Origin: Croceimicrobium sp965228705
GTDB lineage: Bacteria; Bacteroidota; Bacteroidia; Flavobacteriales; Schleiferiaceae
DNA length: 64,000 bases
Direction: 5' to 3'
Assembly: GCF_965228705.1 (NCBI RefSeq)
Contig: NZ_OZ245832.1
Coordinates: 2,294,001-2,358,000 of the forward strand
In this document: positions 1 to 8,915 of the stretch, in pieces
Position numbering within the stretch: position 1 is the first letter of the stretch
Layout: each line of letters begins with the position of its first letter
Position numbers and translations under genes: made by a program
Notes under the pieces: model-generated
Database searches by the model: none
The model's input: the letters and a program-made list of their open reading frames with translations, nothing else
What the model was told of the DNA's origin: nothing

Positions 1-231
1 TCCCGGACAGTAGGTGATGAGGCCCAACACTTAAAAATATCGGTAGTAGATCCTGATAGCGGCTTGTGTTTAGAAGGGATCGGTTTTAATTTAGGACCTA
101 AATTAGAGCTCTTACAAAGCCAGCAGCCGGTAGCCCTACTCTTTCATTTAGAATTGAATGTTTTTAGAGGACAGGCCTCCTTACAATTAAGGGTATTGGA
201 TATTAAAGCAGAAAGTGAATTAGAAGACTAA
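1..231 (+). CDS. recJ: RecJ single-stranded-DNA-specific exonuclease, C-terminal fragment (5' end outside window)
   Basis: Frame 1 is open from the first base to a TAA at 229-231 and encodes 76 residues. The pattern GIGFNLG near residue 29, followed by a segment ending in SLQLRVLDIK, resembles the C-terminal OB-like domain of Bacteroidota RecJ, which degrades single-stranded DNA 5' to 3' in recombination and mismatch repair. The DHH catalytic motifs would lie upstream of the window and cannot be checked. The stop codon overlaps the ATG of the next gene by one base, so the two are probably co-transcribed. The identification rests on a short tail and is fairly, not fully, secure. Confidence 0.65.
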   Translation, partial: SRTVGDEAQHLKISVVDPDSGLCLEGIGFNLGPKLELLQSQQPVALLFHLELNVFRGQASLQLRVLDIKAESELED

Positions 232-992
232 TGATGGAAAAGAAAACTGTATTTATAACCGGAGCAACCAGTGGTATTGGTAAAGCTTGTGCCGAAAGGT
301 TCGCAAGAGAAAACTACCGACTGGTACTTTGTGGCCGTCGAGAAGAACGATTAGCGGAACTGGAAAAACAATTAACCGCATTTACGGAAATCCACTGCCT
401 GAGCTTTGATGTTCGGAATGCCGAAGCCGCAGCCAATGCTATTGCATCCTTGCCAGCCGATTTTCAAAAAATTGATATCCTCATCAATAATGCCGGCAAT
501 GCCCATGGCTTAGACCCTATCCAAAGCGGCAGTCTCGAAGATTGGGATGCCATGATCGACATTAATGTTAAGGGCTTGCTCTATGTAAGTAAGCAGATCA
601 TCCCTCAATTCATCGAAAGAAAAGAAGGCCATATCATTAATATCGGCTCTACGGCCGCCAAAGAAGTATATCCTAATGGAAATGTGTATTGCGCTTCCAA
701 ACATGCCGTTGATGCCCTTAATCAAGGCATGCGCATCGATTTAAATAAGCACAATATTCGGGTGGGAGCTATTCATCCAGGTATGGTAGAAACCGAATTC
801 AGCGAAGTTCGTTTTAAAGGAGATCAAGAAAAAGCTGCAAAGGTTTATCAAGGCTTCAGACCTCTACAAGCTGAAGATATTGCTGATATCATAGCCTTTG
901 TAATCAGCAGACCTTATCACGTAAATATTGCCGACCTGGTCGTAATGAGTGTAGATCAGGCCAGTTCAACAATCGTAAATAAACAAGCTTAG
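231..992 (+). CDS. SDR-family NAD(P)-dependent oxidoreductase (YdfG-like)
   Basis: This is a 253-residue classical short-chain dehydrogenase. The cofactor-binding motif TGATSGIG is at residues 10-17, NNAG is at 86-89, and the catalytic triad is Ser140, Tyr153 and Lys157 in the YxxxK arrangement. The sequence is closest in style to the YdfG or serine/3-hydroxy acid dehydrogenase subgroup, which oxidises L-allo-threonine or reduces malonic semialdehyde, but substrate cannot be read from sequence. Arg residues after the second beta strand suggest NADP preference. Two consecutive ATG codons could start it; the first overlaps the recJ stop. Its 3' end overlaps the convergent peptidase gene by 4 bp. 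Confidence 0.88.
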   Translation: MMEKKTVFITGATSGIGKACAERFARENYRLVLCGRREERLAELEKQLTAFTEIHCLSFDVRNAEAAANAIASLPADFQKIDILINNAGNAHGLDPIQSGSLEDWDAMIDINVKGLLYVSKQIIPQFIERKEGHIINIGSTAAKEVYPNGNVYCASKHAVDALNQGMRIDLNKHNIRVGAIHPGMVETEFSEVRFKGDQEKAAKVYQGFRPLQAEDIADIIAFVISRPYHVNIADLVVMSVDQASSTIVNKQA

Positions 993-2314
993 GATTGCAA
1001 TTGCGCCAATCGAACTTTAGGCTCCTGAGGCTCTTCCAAAGGTAATTTCAGCGAGTCGATGCGCTTTTTCAAAGGCATCATAAAATCCTGGAAGCTGGGC
1101 ATAAACTCATCAGTGATCGGCTCCGCTTCCGGTAAACCCTGACTGAGCGGATCCACCTGCTTACCATTTACCCAAAAGCGGTAACATACATGAGGCCCGG
1201 TAGCTAAACCGGTGCTACCAACATAACCAATTACATCCCCCTGACGTACTCGTGAGCCTTTGCGAATACCCTTGGCAAACTTGCTCATGTGTAAGTATTG
1301 AGTGGTGTAAGTGCTATTGTGACGCACCTTCACATAATTACCATTCCCTCGAGTGTAAGCCGCGGCAATCACTTCACCATCGGCAGTAGACATAATGGGC
1401 GTACCATGTGGCGCCGCATAGTCTGTTCCTAAATGTGGCTTCACGCGCTTCAATACGGGGTGAAAACGACGAGGATTAAAACGAGAGGAGATACGGAAGA
1501 AGTCTAATGGAGCTTTCAAGAATGCCTTACGCAGACTGCGACCTTGCTCATCGAAGTAATCGCGATAGGTCGTATCATTATCGTAGAAGAAAGAGTAAAA
1601 AGAGCGACCACTATGGTGGAAGTCGGCTGCTAAAATGCGTCCGGTTCCTACCTTGATGGAATCTTGAATATAGTTTTCTTCATAGATCAACTTGAAATAG
1701 TCACCTGGCTGAATTCGGAAGAAGTCAATGGTCCAGGCATAAACCTTAGAAAGCTCCACCGCTAATGCCGGAGAACCCCCTTGATCCAATAAGCTTTCAT
1801 AAAGAGAAGATTCGATAACACCGCTAATGGATTTCTCGCGCACTTCTACATCTTCGGCACCTAGATATACATTGCCGGTATCGCGCAAATCGAAAACTAC
1901 ATAGTCAATTGCAGAGGGTTTGTAAACCATATAGCGAGCTATCTGACTACTATCTAAATTCTCAGCAAAAATGGTGTAGTCCTTACCACTGCGCAGATTG
2001 CGCACATCAAAGATATCTTTGTAATTAGTGGCAATTCGGTTGATCATGGAATAATCAATCCCGAAGTTTAGCAGGATATTGCTAAAGCTCTCACCATTGG
2101 AAATAACATTGTCGATAAGCTCAAAAGAGTCTACCGGCAAGCCGTATTTCATCTGCACTTCCTTAACCGGCGACAAAGCCTCTTCTTGCTCCTGATGGGT
2201 TTCAGGGGCGGGCTCTTCATTCACAAAATTATCAAAGACTCCCAAGTTGTTAAGAATAACTAAGGGGGTCACTAGAATCAATCCTACAAGGACCAATTTT
2301 AATCTTAACTGCAT
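989..2314 (-). CDS. M23-family metallopeptidase with N-terminal membrane anchor (OapA/MepM-like)
   Basis: The 441-residue protein has an N-terminal hydrophobic anchor, then an acidic linker, an OapA/LysM-like region and a C-terminal peptidase M23 domain. Members are zinc endopeptidases that cut peptidoglycan cross-links in the periplasm. The first zinc motif HLGTD and the catalytic YLH are present, but the usual HxH reads H-V-C in GPHVCYRF, so a Cys stands where the third zinc ligand normally is. A longer frame begins at a TTG at 2350, but that TTG lies in the likely -7 promoter box, so the ATG at 2314 was chosen. It is monocistronic and converges on the SDR gene. Confidence 0.87.
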   Translation of the reverse strand: MQLRLKLVLVGLILVTPLVILNNLGVFDNFVNEEPAPETHQEQEEALSPVKEVQMKYGLPVDSFELIDNVISNGESFSNILLNFGIDYSMINRIATNYKDIFDVRNLRSGKDYTIFAENLDSSQIARYMVYKPSAIDYVVFDLRDTGNVYLGAEDVEVREKSISGVIESSLYESLLDQGGSPALAVELSKVYAWTIDFFRIQPGDYFKLIYEENYIQDSIKVGTGRILAADFHHSGRSFYSFFYDNDTTYRDYFDEQGRSLRKAFLKAPLDFFRISSRFNPRRFHPVLKRVKPHLGTDYAAPHGTPIMSTADGEVIAAAYTRGNGNYVKVRHNSTYTTQYLHMSKFAKGIRKGSRVRQGDVIGYVGSTGLATGPHVCYRFWVNGKQVDPLSQGLPEAEPITDEFMPSFQDFMMPLKKRIDSLKLPLEEPQEPKVRLAQLQS

Positions 2315-2347
2315 AAAAGGTTGTAATAGGTGGTGGTTGCAGGGCCG

Positions 2348-2355
2348 CAAATATA
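2348..2355 (-). promoter_or_regulatory. Bacteroidota -7 promoter element for the M23 peptidase
   Basis: On the minus strand this reads TATATTTG, a full match to TAnnTTTG, 33 bp upstream of the ATG at 2314. It overlaps the alternative TTG start and therefore argues against the longer reading frame. No clean -33 TTG was found at the ideal distance. Confidence 0.55.
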
Positions 2356-2390
2356 CAAACCCACGGGGGTCTAACGAGTTCCTAATCTGA

Positions 2391-3386
2391 TTATTGCCCC
2401 AGTCCCTGCTTTTTCTTTACTTCTTCCAACACTTCATTTACCCATGACTTGCCCCATTCCTCTTTCTCTTGCTCTGTCCATAATTGAGGATAGAAAATTC
2501 TTTTTTGGAATCGAGGGGGTAAATACTTCTGCCAGTTGGTACCACCTGTGGCGCGCACATCCGCCGGACGGCGAGCCAGATATACCACAGAAGTTTTATA
2601 GTGTTGTAGGGGCCAATATACATTTACATTTAAGTCGAGTAAACGCATTTGGTCTTTCAAGGCTTCATTGGCCTGCTCCTCTTCGGGAAGCTCCAGGTAC
2701 TTCTGCCAAAGATTCGTATGGTAGAATTCCTTAGCATGACGAATAATCATCCCGGAATACTTCTTCTCAAATTGCTTAAGCGTAAGAGTTTTATGACCTG
2801 ATTCGGCAATGGTTGCGCCTTTCTTCCAATAGATGTACTCATACATCTGTTCTATACTGGGATCATGCTCCATCATTTCATCCCGATGATCTTTGTCTAC
2901 GAGATTAATCATATCTGTAGCACAAATCTCAACCAATCGGTATTGCACGGATTGAAATCCAGAAGCGGGAATCAGGGACATGCGAAACTTCAGGAACTGA
3001 TGGCGATCCATTCCTTGTTCCATGATTCCAAATGAACGCGTTAAAGCTTCGAAATAACGGTTAATACGACTCAATTTTTGGGTCATGGATTCGGCGGTTA
3101 CCGAATTCTCATCTGCCAACTGACGGAACTCATGCAAGGACAACTTGAAATAGAGTTCTGTAATCTGGTGGTACATGATGAAAATCTCCTCATCCGGAAT
3201 ATCGGTGATGGGAGTTTGTAAGGATAAGAGGGTATCTAAGTGGATATAATCCCAGTAAGTATTGTAATCCTGGTAAAGTAAACCATCGAGGAAATCCAGT
3301 AATTCCTGTCCACTAGCCTGATACTTATCGGCCAATAGGTTCAGGCGTTCCTGAATTTCGGGAGTGATCTTTACATCTTGAGGCAT
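2391..3386 (-). CDS. kynA: tryptophan 2,3-dioxygenase family protein
   Basis: This cytosolic heme enzyme of 331 residues would open the indole ring of L-tryptophan to give N-formylkynurenine, the first step of kynurenine degradation. The family landmarks are visible: YWDYIHLDTLLSLQ at residues 44-57, the substrate-contact helix around His73 in YHQITELYFK, and near the C-terminus a heme-side His in QHYK followed by ATGGTNWQKYL, the counterpart of the GTGGSxGxxYL signature. It is shorter and more divergent than animal enzymes, as usual in this phylum. No kynureninase or formamidase lies alongside. The homogentisate pathway genes at 25.8-28.1 kb suggest aromatic amino acids are used. Confidence 0.88.
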   Translation of the reverse strand: MPQDVKITPEIQERLNLLADKYQASGQELLDFLDGLLYQDYNTYWDYIHLDTLLSLQTPITDIPDEEIFIMYHQITELYFKLSLHEFRQLADENSVTAESMTQKLSRINRYFEALTRSFGIMEQGMDRHQFLKFRMSLIPASGFQSVQYRLVEICATDMINLVDKDHRDEMMEHDPSIEQMYEYIYWKKGATIAESGHKTLTLKQFEKKYSGMIIRHAKEFYHTNLWQKYLELPEEEQANEALKDQMRLLDLNVNVYWPLQHYKTSVVYLARRPADVRATGGTNWQKYLPPRFQKRIFYPQLWTEQEKEEWGKSWVNEVLEEVKKKQGLGQ

Positions 3387-3424
3387 GGTCTCGTATTTAG
3401 CTCTGTAAAACTATAATAAAAGAC

Positions 3425-4243
3425 CTATTTAAAACGAAGATTATGACGAAGACCTTTATAGCCGGTTAACTCTACCCGTATTGATCCGATAAAAAGGGAA
3501 GATTCGATCAGTATAGGCACCTTGTTTTCATCATCACTCACGTAAATGGTCATGCCTTCTTCCTCACTAAACACCCTTCCTTCTTGCAATTTCGGGCGCA
3601 AGGCCAAGCAGGAAATATCGCCCCAATCCGTTTCTATATTCTCCCGACCTAATACCACCAATTTGAAGGGAAATTGCTCATGATCTAAAAACATAGTGAA
3701 GCTTATTTCATCACCCTTTTTCAGTTTACTGGCATCCCAGGAACGTGCATAGTAAAAGGCACTAATCATATCCTGAGCATATTCTTCATAGCTAAACTCC
3801 CCCTTGTGCAGAGCTTTTAAATCGCGCACGGTTTGCTGGTACTGATCAAAAATCAGGTGGCGTTCAATTTCATAACCTCCCTCATTTACATCGCGAATAA
3901 ATTCCCAGGGCACCATGGCCTCGGTATCGATAAAGCTTTCGTAACGATCGCGGGTTTTAAAGAACCATTCGGTCATGCCGGTAGTTCTGCCGGTTCCAAC
4001 CACATGGTAGGAAGGTCGGCCCGAACGCTTAACAATTTCCTTTACTTCTAATTTGGCTTTGCCCGCTTCAATGAGACCATAGCGAATGCGGTACTCTAAA
4101 ACCTCACCTGGCTTAAATGCTCTTTGATTGAGGTTTCGTAATTGTTCTACTCTTTGTTCAGATTGAGGCTTCTCATCCGCCGAAAGGCGAGGCATGGAAG
4201 CCAGAGGCACAAGAGTAAGGAGGCTTAAGAAAAAGGCTTTCAT
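3425..4243 (-). CDS. DUF3108 domain-containing exported protein
   Basis: The 272-residue product begins with a signal peptide of about 22 residues ending in a small-residue cleavage region (LSADEKP). The mature part shows the DUF3108 pattern, with GEVLEYRIRYG near residue 47, GRPSYHVVGTGRT near 75 and a following RDRYESFIDTEAMVPWEF block. DUF3108 proteins are beta-rich periplasmic or outer-membrane proteins of unknown activity common in Bacteroidota and Proteobacteria. It lies 38 bp downstream of kynA's start region in the same orientation, but nothing indicates a shared function. Confidence 0.8.
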   Translation of the reverse strand: MKAFFLSLLTLVPLASMPRLSADEKPQSEQRVEQLRNLNQRAFKPGEVLEYRIRYGLIEAGKAKLEVKEIVKRSGRPSYHVVGTGRTTGMTEWFFKTRDRYESFIDTEAMVPWEFIRDVNEGGYEIERHLIFDQYQQTVRDLKALHKGEFSYEEYAQDMISAFYYARSWDASKLKKGDEISFTMFLDHEQFPFKLVVLGRENIETDWGDISCLALRPKLQEGRVFSEEEGMTIYVSDDENKVPILIESSLFIGSIRVELTGYKGLRHNLRFK

Positions 4244-4294
4244 GGTTGTTCTTTACAGAGTCTATTACAAACGTAATGCCAGAGGCTATTGGTA

Positions 4295-4546
4295 TTAAAA
4301 TCCGAAAAGCTCGGATAAAAATCCGCGAATGGCTCCGTACACATCATCCACTGCACTATCGTATCCCGGAATCAGATCTATATGGTAATACTGCTTAATT
4401 TCGAGCAAGGCTAATCCAAAAACAATAACCCATACTATCAATCCGGCCGATTTGAATAAATAGGAAAAGGCATCCTGAATGAGGAAGCGCTTTTGCTCCT
4501 TTTTATTCTTCTTGCGTGGAACTATACTGGGTTGTCCGGGCTTCAT
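4295..4546 (-). CDS. small single-pass membrane protein, unknown function
   Basis: This 83-residue protein has a basic N-terminus rich in Lys and Arg, one hydrophobic helix at about residues 33-51 (GLIVWVIVFGLALL), and a short C-terminal tail. I do not recognise the family. The basic start predicts an N-in, C-out orientation in the inner membrane. It sits between leuS and the DUF3108 gene on the same strand, beyond the leuS terminator. Its codon use looks like its neighbours, and the ATG at 4546 is the only sensible start. Confidence 0.65.
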   Translation of the reverse strand: MKPGQPSIVPRKKNKKEQKRFLIQDAFSYLFKSAGLIVWVIVFGLALLEIKQYYHIDLIPGYDSAVDDVYGAIRGFLSELFGF

Positions 4547-4629
4547 GCCCTGTAAAGGTACAAGATGCCCTCAGATAGCCGCAAGCCTATGGTTTAGAAA
4601 TCCAATAAAGAAGGCCCATCCGACCGATC

Positions 4630-4664
4630 GAAAAGAAAAAGCCCCGCATATGAATACGGGGCTT
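4630..4664 (-). terminator. Rho-independent terminator of leuS
   Basis: Read on the minus strand, AAGCCCCG (4664-4657) pairs with CGGGGCTT (4646-4639) around a 10-nt loop and runs into a T-rich tract (TTTTTCTTTT). It begins 11 bp after the leuS stop. Confidence 0.9.
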
Positions 4665-4674
4665 ATCCATCTTC

Positions 4675-7461
4675 TTAGAGAACAATATTTACAATCCGGC
4701 CGGGCACCACAATAACCTTACGTGGAGCCTTACCATCGAGGTACTGCTGGGTTTTTTCTTCAGCCATCACCCTCTTTTCAATATCCTCTTTCGACATATC
4801 TGCCGGAAGGCTTAGGGTAAACCGCACCTTGCCATTAAAGGACACAGGATAATTCACCGAGCTTTCGACCAAGTACTTTTCCTCATGTTGTGGATAGGGC
4901 TCCTCATTAATAGACCCTACATTACCCAAACGACTCCAAAGTTCTTCAGCAATATGCGGTGCATAAGGTGATATCAAAATTGGCAATTGGCTCAAAATCG
5001 CCTTCTTATTGCATTTGAGGTCGGTCAATTCATTCACCGCAATCATAAAGGCACTTACCGAGGTATTGAAACTGAAATTGGCGATATCCTCATTTAATTT
5101 CTTAATCAAGGTGTGTAAAGCTTTCAACTCCTTTTCATTAGGAGCATCCTCTGTTACATTCCAGTTTCCACCTTGATGGTATAAACGCCAAAGCTTTTTC
5201 AGGAAATTGTGCACCCCACTAATGCCAGCGGTATTCCAGGGTTTGCTTTGCTCCAATGGTCCCAGGAACATTTCGTAAAGGCGCAAGGTGTCGGCGCCGT
5301 ATTGCTCGATAATGTCATCAGGGTTCACCACATTGAACTTAGACTTAGACATTTTCTCTACCTCGCGACTCACCTTAAAGCTTCCTTCAAAGATGAATTC
5401 TGCATTCTTCAAATCATCGCGCCAGGTTTTAAACGCCTCAATATCCAATTCGTCCGAGGTATTCACTAAACTTACATCTACATGCACCTTAGAGGTTTTG
5501 TGATCCTTAGCCTGATCTGCGGACACATAGGTATTAGTACCATCTATGCGATGTGCAAAGGCCGAAAAACCCAATATCATCCCCTGGTTTATCAATTTCT
5601 TGAAAGGCTCTTCTTGATTCAAATAACCTTTATCCACCAGAAATTTATGCCAGAAACGGGTGTATAGTAAGTGCCCGGTGGCGTGTTCGGAACCACCGAT
5701 ATAGAGGTCTACATTCTGCCAGTAATCCAATTTCTCCTTATCGGCGAAAGCCTCGGTATTGCGAGCATCCATATAACGGAGGTCGTACCAGCTACTGCCT
5801 GCCCAACCCGGCATGGTGGTAGTTTCCAGTGGATAGCCTTCACCGGCGGGCACCACTCCTTTATCAGGATGGTAGTTCCACATTGAAGCACGCGCCAAAG
5901 GTGGCTCACCATCTTCGGTGGGTAAGAATTTATCTACTGCCGGCAATTCCAAAGGAAGGTGCTCTTCCTTCACTCGACGTGGCATATTATCTACATAATA
6001 AATCGGAATAGGCTCTCCCCAATAACGCTGGCGACCGAATACCGCATCACGCAAACGGAAATTAACCTGGGCCTTACCCAATTCTCTGTCTTCAATGGCT
6101 TCAATAGCCTTGGCAATGGCGGCTTTTACTTCCAAGCCATTCAAGAAATTGCTATTCACCAATTTTCCTTCTTTGGCATCGTAAGAAGCTTCCTGCACAT
6201 TGCCGCCACTTACCACTTCTTTAATGGGTAAATCAAAGTGCTTGGCAAAAGCCCAATCGCGGCTGTCGTGTGCGGGCACTGCCATTACGGCTCCGGTTCC
6301 ATAACCAGCAAGCACATAGTCAGCAATCCATACCGGTACTTCCGCTCCACTAAAAGGGTGCTTAACATAAGCGCCGGTAAATACGCCGCTAATGCTCTTT
6401 ACCTCGGTCATCCGATCGCGTTCGCTCTTACGGGCAGCTTGCTCTTGATAGGCCTTTACTGCCTCAGCTTGTTCGGGGGTAGTAATCTCATCCACTAAAT
6501 AATGCTCGGGAGCTAATACCATAAAGCTCACGCCAAAAATGGTATCCGGACGAGTGGTAAACACCTCAATATTGGCCTCATGGTCTTTCAATTCGAAGAA
6601 CACCGATGCTCCTTGCGATTTCCCGATCCAATTACGCTGCGATTCCTTTAAAGATTCTGACCAATCAATACAATCCAACCCAGCTAAAAGCCGATCGGCA
6701 TAAGCAGTGATACGCATGCTCCACTGCATCATTTTCTTTTGTACTACTGGATGCCCACCTCGCTCGCTTAAGCCATCCTTTACCTCATCATTCGCTAATA
6801 CGGTACCCAAGGCCGGACACCAGTTCACGGTGCTTTCACTGCGGTAAGCGAGGCGGTAATTTTGCAAGATCTGCTCACGGGTGGCATCATCATAGCCTTC
6901 CCATTCTTCGGGCGTAAAATGCAAATCTTCGCCACAAGCGGCATTCAATCCATCGCTGCCATTTTTATGGAAATACCAGATCAATTCTTCGATAGACTTG
7001 GCTTGCTCCTCATCGTAATCATACCAGGCATCGAACATCTGCAAGAATATCCACTGGGTCCAACGGTAAAAGGAAGGATCAGAGGTGCGTACTTCTCGCG
7101 ACCAATCGAAGGCAAAACCAATGCGATCCAATTGCTGGCGATAACGCTTAATATTTTGCTCGGTAGTAACCGCAGGATGTTGCCCGGTTTGAATGGCATA
7201 TTGCTCAGCTGGCAAGCCAAAGGAATCGTAGCCCATAGGATGCAATACATTGAAACCACGATGACGCTGATAACGGCTTACAATATCCGAAGCGATATAG
7301 CCCAGCGGGTGACCCACATGTAGTCCGGCTCCGGATGGATAAGGGAACATATCCAGCACATAGTACTTGGGTTTTTCGCTGTTTTCTTCGGCGGCAAAGC
7401 TTTTTTGGTTGGCCCAGAAGGCTTGCCATTTATTTTCGATTTCAGAAAAATTGTAATCCAT
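4675..7461 (-). CDS. leuS: leucyl-tRNA synthetase
   Basis: This cytosolic class I synthetase of 928 residues charges tRNA-Leu. The ATP-binding HIGH-type motif is HVGH at residues 48-51 and KMSKS is at 703-707, with the CP1 editing domain between them (the T-rich editing motif FTTRPDTIFG and the conserved GTGAVMAVPAHD are present). The length exceeds the E. coli enzyme by about 70 residues, mainly through an insertion around residues 125-170 that is usual in Bacteroidota. It is monocistronic with a clear terminator. Confidence 0.98.
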   Translation of the reverse strand: MDYNFSEIENKWQAFWANQKSFAAEENSEKPKYYVLDMFPYPSGAGLHVGHPLGYIASDIVSRYQRHRGFNVLHPMGYDSFGLPAEQYAIQTGQHPAVTTEQNIKRYRQQLDRIGFAFDWSREVRTSDPSFYRWTQWIFLQMFDAWYDYDEEQAKSIEELIWYFHKNGSDGLNAACGEDLHFTPEEWEGYDDATREQILQNYRLAYRSESTVNWCPALGTVLANDEVKDGLSERGGHPVVQKKMMQWSMRITAYADRLLAGLDCIDWSESLKESQRNWIGKSQGASVFFELKDHEANIEVFTTRPDTIFGVSFMVLAPEHYLVDEITTPEQAEAVKAYQEQAARKSERDRMTEVKSISGVFTGAYVKHPFSGAEVPVWIADYVLAGYGTGAVMAVPAHDSRDWAFAKHFDLPIKEVVSGGNVQEASYDAKEGKLVNSNFLNGLEVKAAIAKAIEAIEDRELGKAQVNFRLRDAVFGRQRYWGEPIPIYYVDNMPRRVKEEHLPLELPAVDKFLPTEDGEPPLARASMWNYHPDKGVVPAGEGYPLETTTMPGWAGSSWYDLRYMDARNTEAFADKEKLDYWQNVDLYIGGSEHATGHLLYTRFWHKFLVDKGYLNQEEPFKKLINQGMILGFSAFAHRIDGTNTYVSADQAKDHKTSKVHVDVSLVNTSDELDIEAFKTWRDDLKNAEFIFEGSFKVSREVEKMSKSKFNVVNPDDIIEQYGADTLRLYEMFLGPLEQSKPWNTAGISGVHNFLKKLWRLYHQGGNWNVTEDAPNEKELKALHTLIKKLNEDIANFSFNTSVSAFMIAVNELTDLKCNKKAILSQLPILISPYAPHIAEELWSRLGNVGSINEEPYPQHEEKYLVESSVNYPVSFNGKVRFTLSLPADMSKEDIEKRVMAEEKTQQYLDGKAPRKVIVVPGRIVNIVL

Positions 7462-7587
7462 GAGTTTTCGATGGGATGAGGGCGCGAAAATACAGGCTTT
7501 GCCCTACTTGTCATAATAAAAGCGTGCAATCCCGATGAATCGATAGACGCTTGGTCTATTCCCAGGGATAAGGTTCCGCAGTCCGAG

Positions 7588-8700
7588 TTAAGCTTGCTTG
7601 GCCGCAGTGCTTTTAAATCGCTTCTTTAATCGCAGTACTTTCTTTTCATACAATTCGTAAGAAAGAATCGCCACAACAAAAGTTAAGACCACATTATAGG
7701 GGAAGTCATGAAGCCAGATTTTAGGGGTTCCATTGGGACCAGTCCGCACAAAGAAACCTTGCCAGATATATACCCCATAAGAGATTACTCCAATATATTT
7801 TATGGGGGCCCACTCCAATACCCGAATAATTCCTCGTTCCTGATTATTGAAAACCCAGAGGAGTAAAAATGTGGAGCCTAATCCATGAAATATCTTTACC
7901 CATGGCATCAGGAATTCTGGCAAGTATAATGGCGACAGGAAAACCAAAAGGCTAAAATAACCTGGAAGATTACCCTTGAACTTTTCGCGAATCTGTTTAT
8001 AGTTACTAAAATTAAGCTGAGCAAACAGTGCCCCTAAAAGAATAGGAGCAACTGCCGGTATTACCCAGCGATCCACAAAAAACACCTCTTCCAGAAAATA
8101 GTCTTGCCCCTTGATGTGAACCACTATTGAAGGCAGGAAATAAAAAGCTAATACACACAAAAAGAGGATTACGAAGATTAAGATACTTCGCTTATAGCTA
8201 TTAAAAAATTTAAATATGATCGCCCAGAAAATATAGAACTGCTCTTCTACTGCCAGAGACCAGGTATGACTTAATTCGGGTGACCAGGAAATTTTGGCGC
8301 GGGGAACAAAATTGAAGAGGTAGAAGATAGAGGCCAGCAAACCGATGGTGGTTTCGCGAACATAGCCTAATTGCATAAAAATATACAGGGCGATATAGAA
8401 GGGAATGATTGGGGGTAAGAGTCGTAAAAACCTGCGGTAGAAGAAGAGCTTTACATTAAAGTTCCCAGTGGTTTTTATTTCGTTTAAAATTAAAGTGGTA
8501 ATCAAAAAACCACTAATCGCAAAGAAGATATTTACCCCGGCAGGCCCTGAGAAGAAATAGAAAAGATGATCCCGCAGATAAGAGCCTTCTTCGAACTGAT
8601 GGGCGATACCTAAATGAGTTACAACCACCAAAAGAATGGAGTAACATCTAAGACCATCGAATCCTTTAATGTAGTTCATCTGCTGTTTTAAGCCTTTCAT
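7588..8700 (-). CDS. acyltransferase family 3 membrane protein (OafA/YrhL type)
   Basis: The 370-residue protein is polytopic, with about ten hydrophobic segments. It starts with the family signature YIKGFDGLRCYSILLVVVTH, including the conserved His used for acyl transfer, and carries the RRFLRLLPP motif near residue 90. Relatives move acetyl or other acyl groups across the inner membrane onto lipopolysaccharide O-antigen, peptidoglycan or exopolysaccharide. Neither the acyl donor nor acceptor can be read here, and no polysaccharide cluster surrounds it. The start could be the ATG at 8700 or the Met eight codons later. Confidence 0.87.
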   Translation of the reverse strand: MKGLKQQMNYIKGFDGLRCYSILLVVVTHLGIAHQFEEGSYLRDHLFYFFSGPAGVNIFFAISGFLITTLILNEIKTTGNFNVKLFFYRRFLRLLPPIIPFYIALYIFMQLGYVRETTIGLLASIFYLFNFVPRAKISWSPELSHTWSLAVEEQFYIFWAIIFKFFNSYKRSILIFVILFLCVLAFYFLPSIVVHIKGQDYFLEEVFFVDRWVIPAVAPILLGALFAQLNFSNYKQIREKFKGNLPGYFSLLVFLSPLYLPEFLMPWVKIFHGLGSTFLLLWVFNNQERGIIRVLEWAPIKYIGVISYGVYIWQGFFVRTGPNGTPKIWLHDFPYNVVLTFVVAILSYELYEKKVLRLKKRFKSTAAKQA

Positions 8701-8915
8701 TCACTATCGCCATTAACTTAGGGAATTGTCTATTCCCCATCCCTTCTGGCCCTTGAAAAAAAGAAAGCGCCGAAGGTACTAATTGTACGAAAACCTCCAC
8801 TTCATTTAATTCAGTTGAAGCAGGCTCTCCCTTTCTTTCTGGCGAGCCTGGACTGGAAAGCAGCTTAAAACTTTACCTTTATCTTTTAAGTAGCCATGTA
8901 TCCAGCCTTGGGGGA

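Noticed and set aside
2315..2350. TTG-initiated extension of the M23 peptidase
   Set aside because: The TTG is inside the TATATTTG promoter box and the added residues carry no signal-peptide features.
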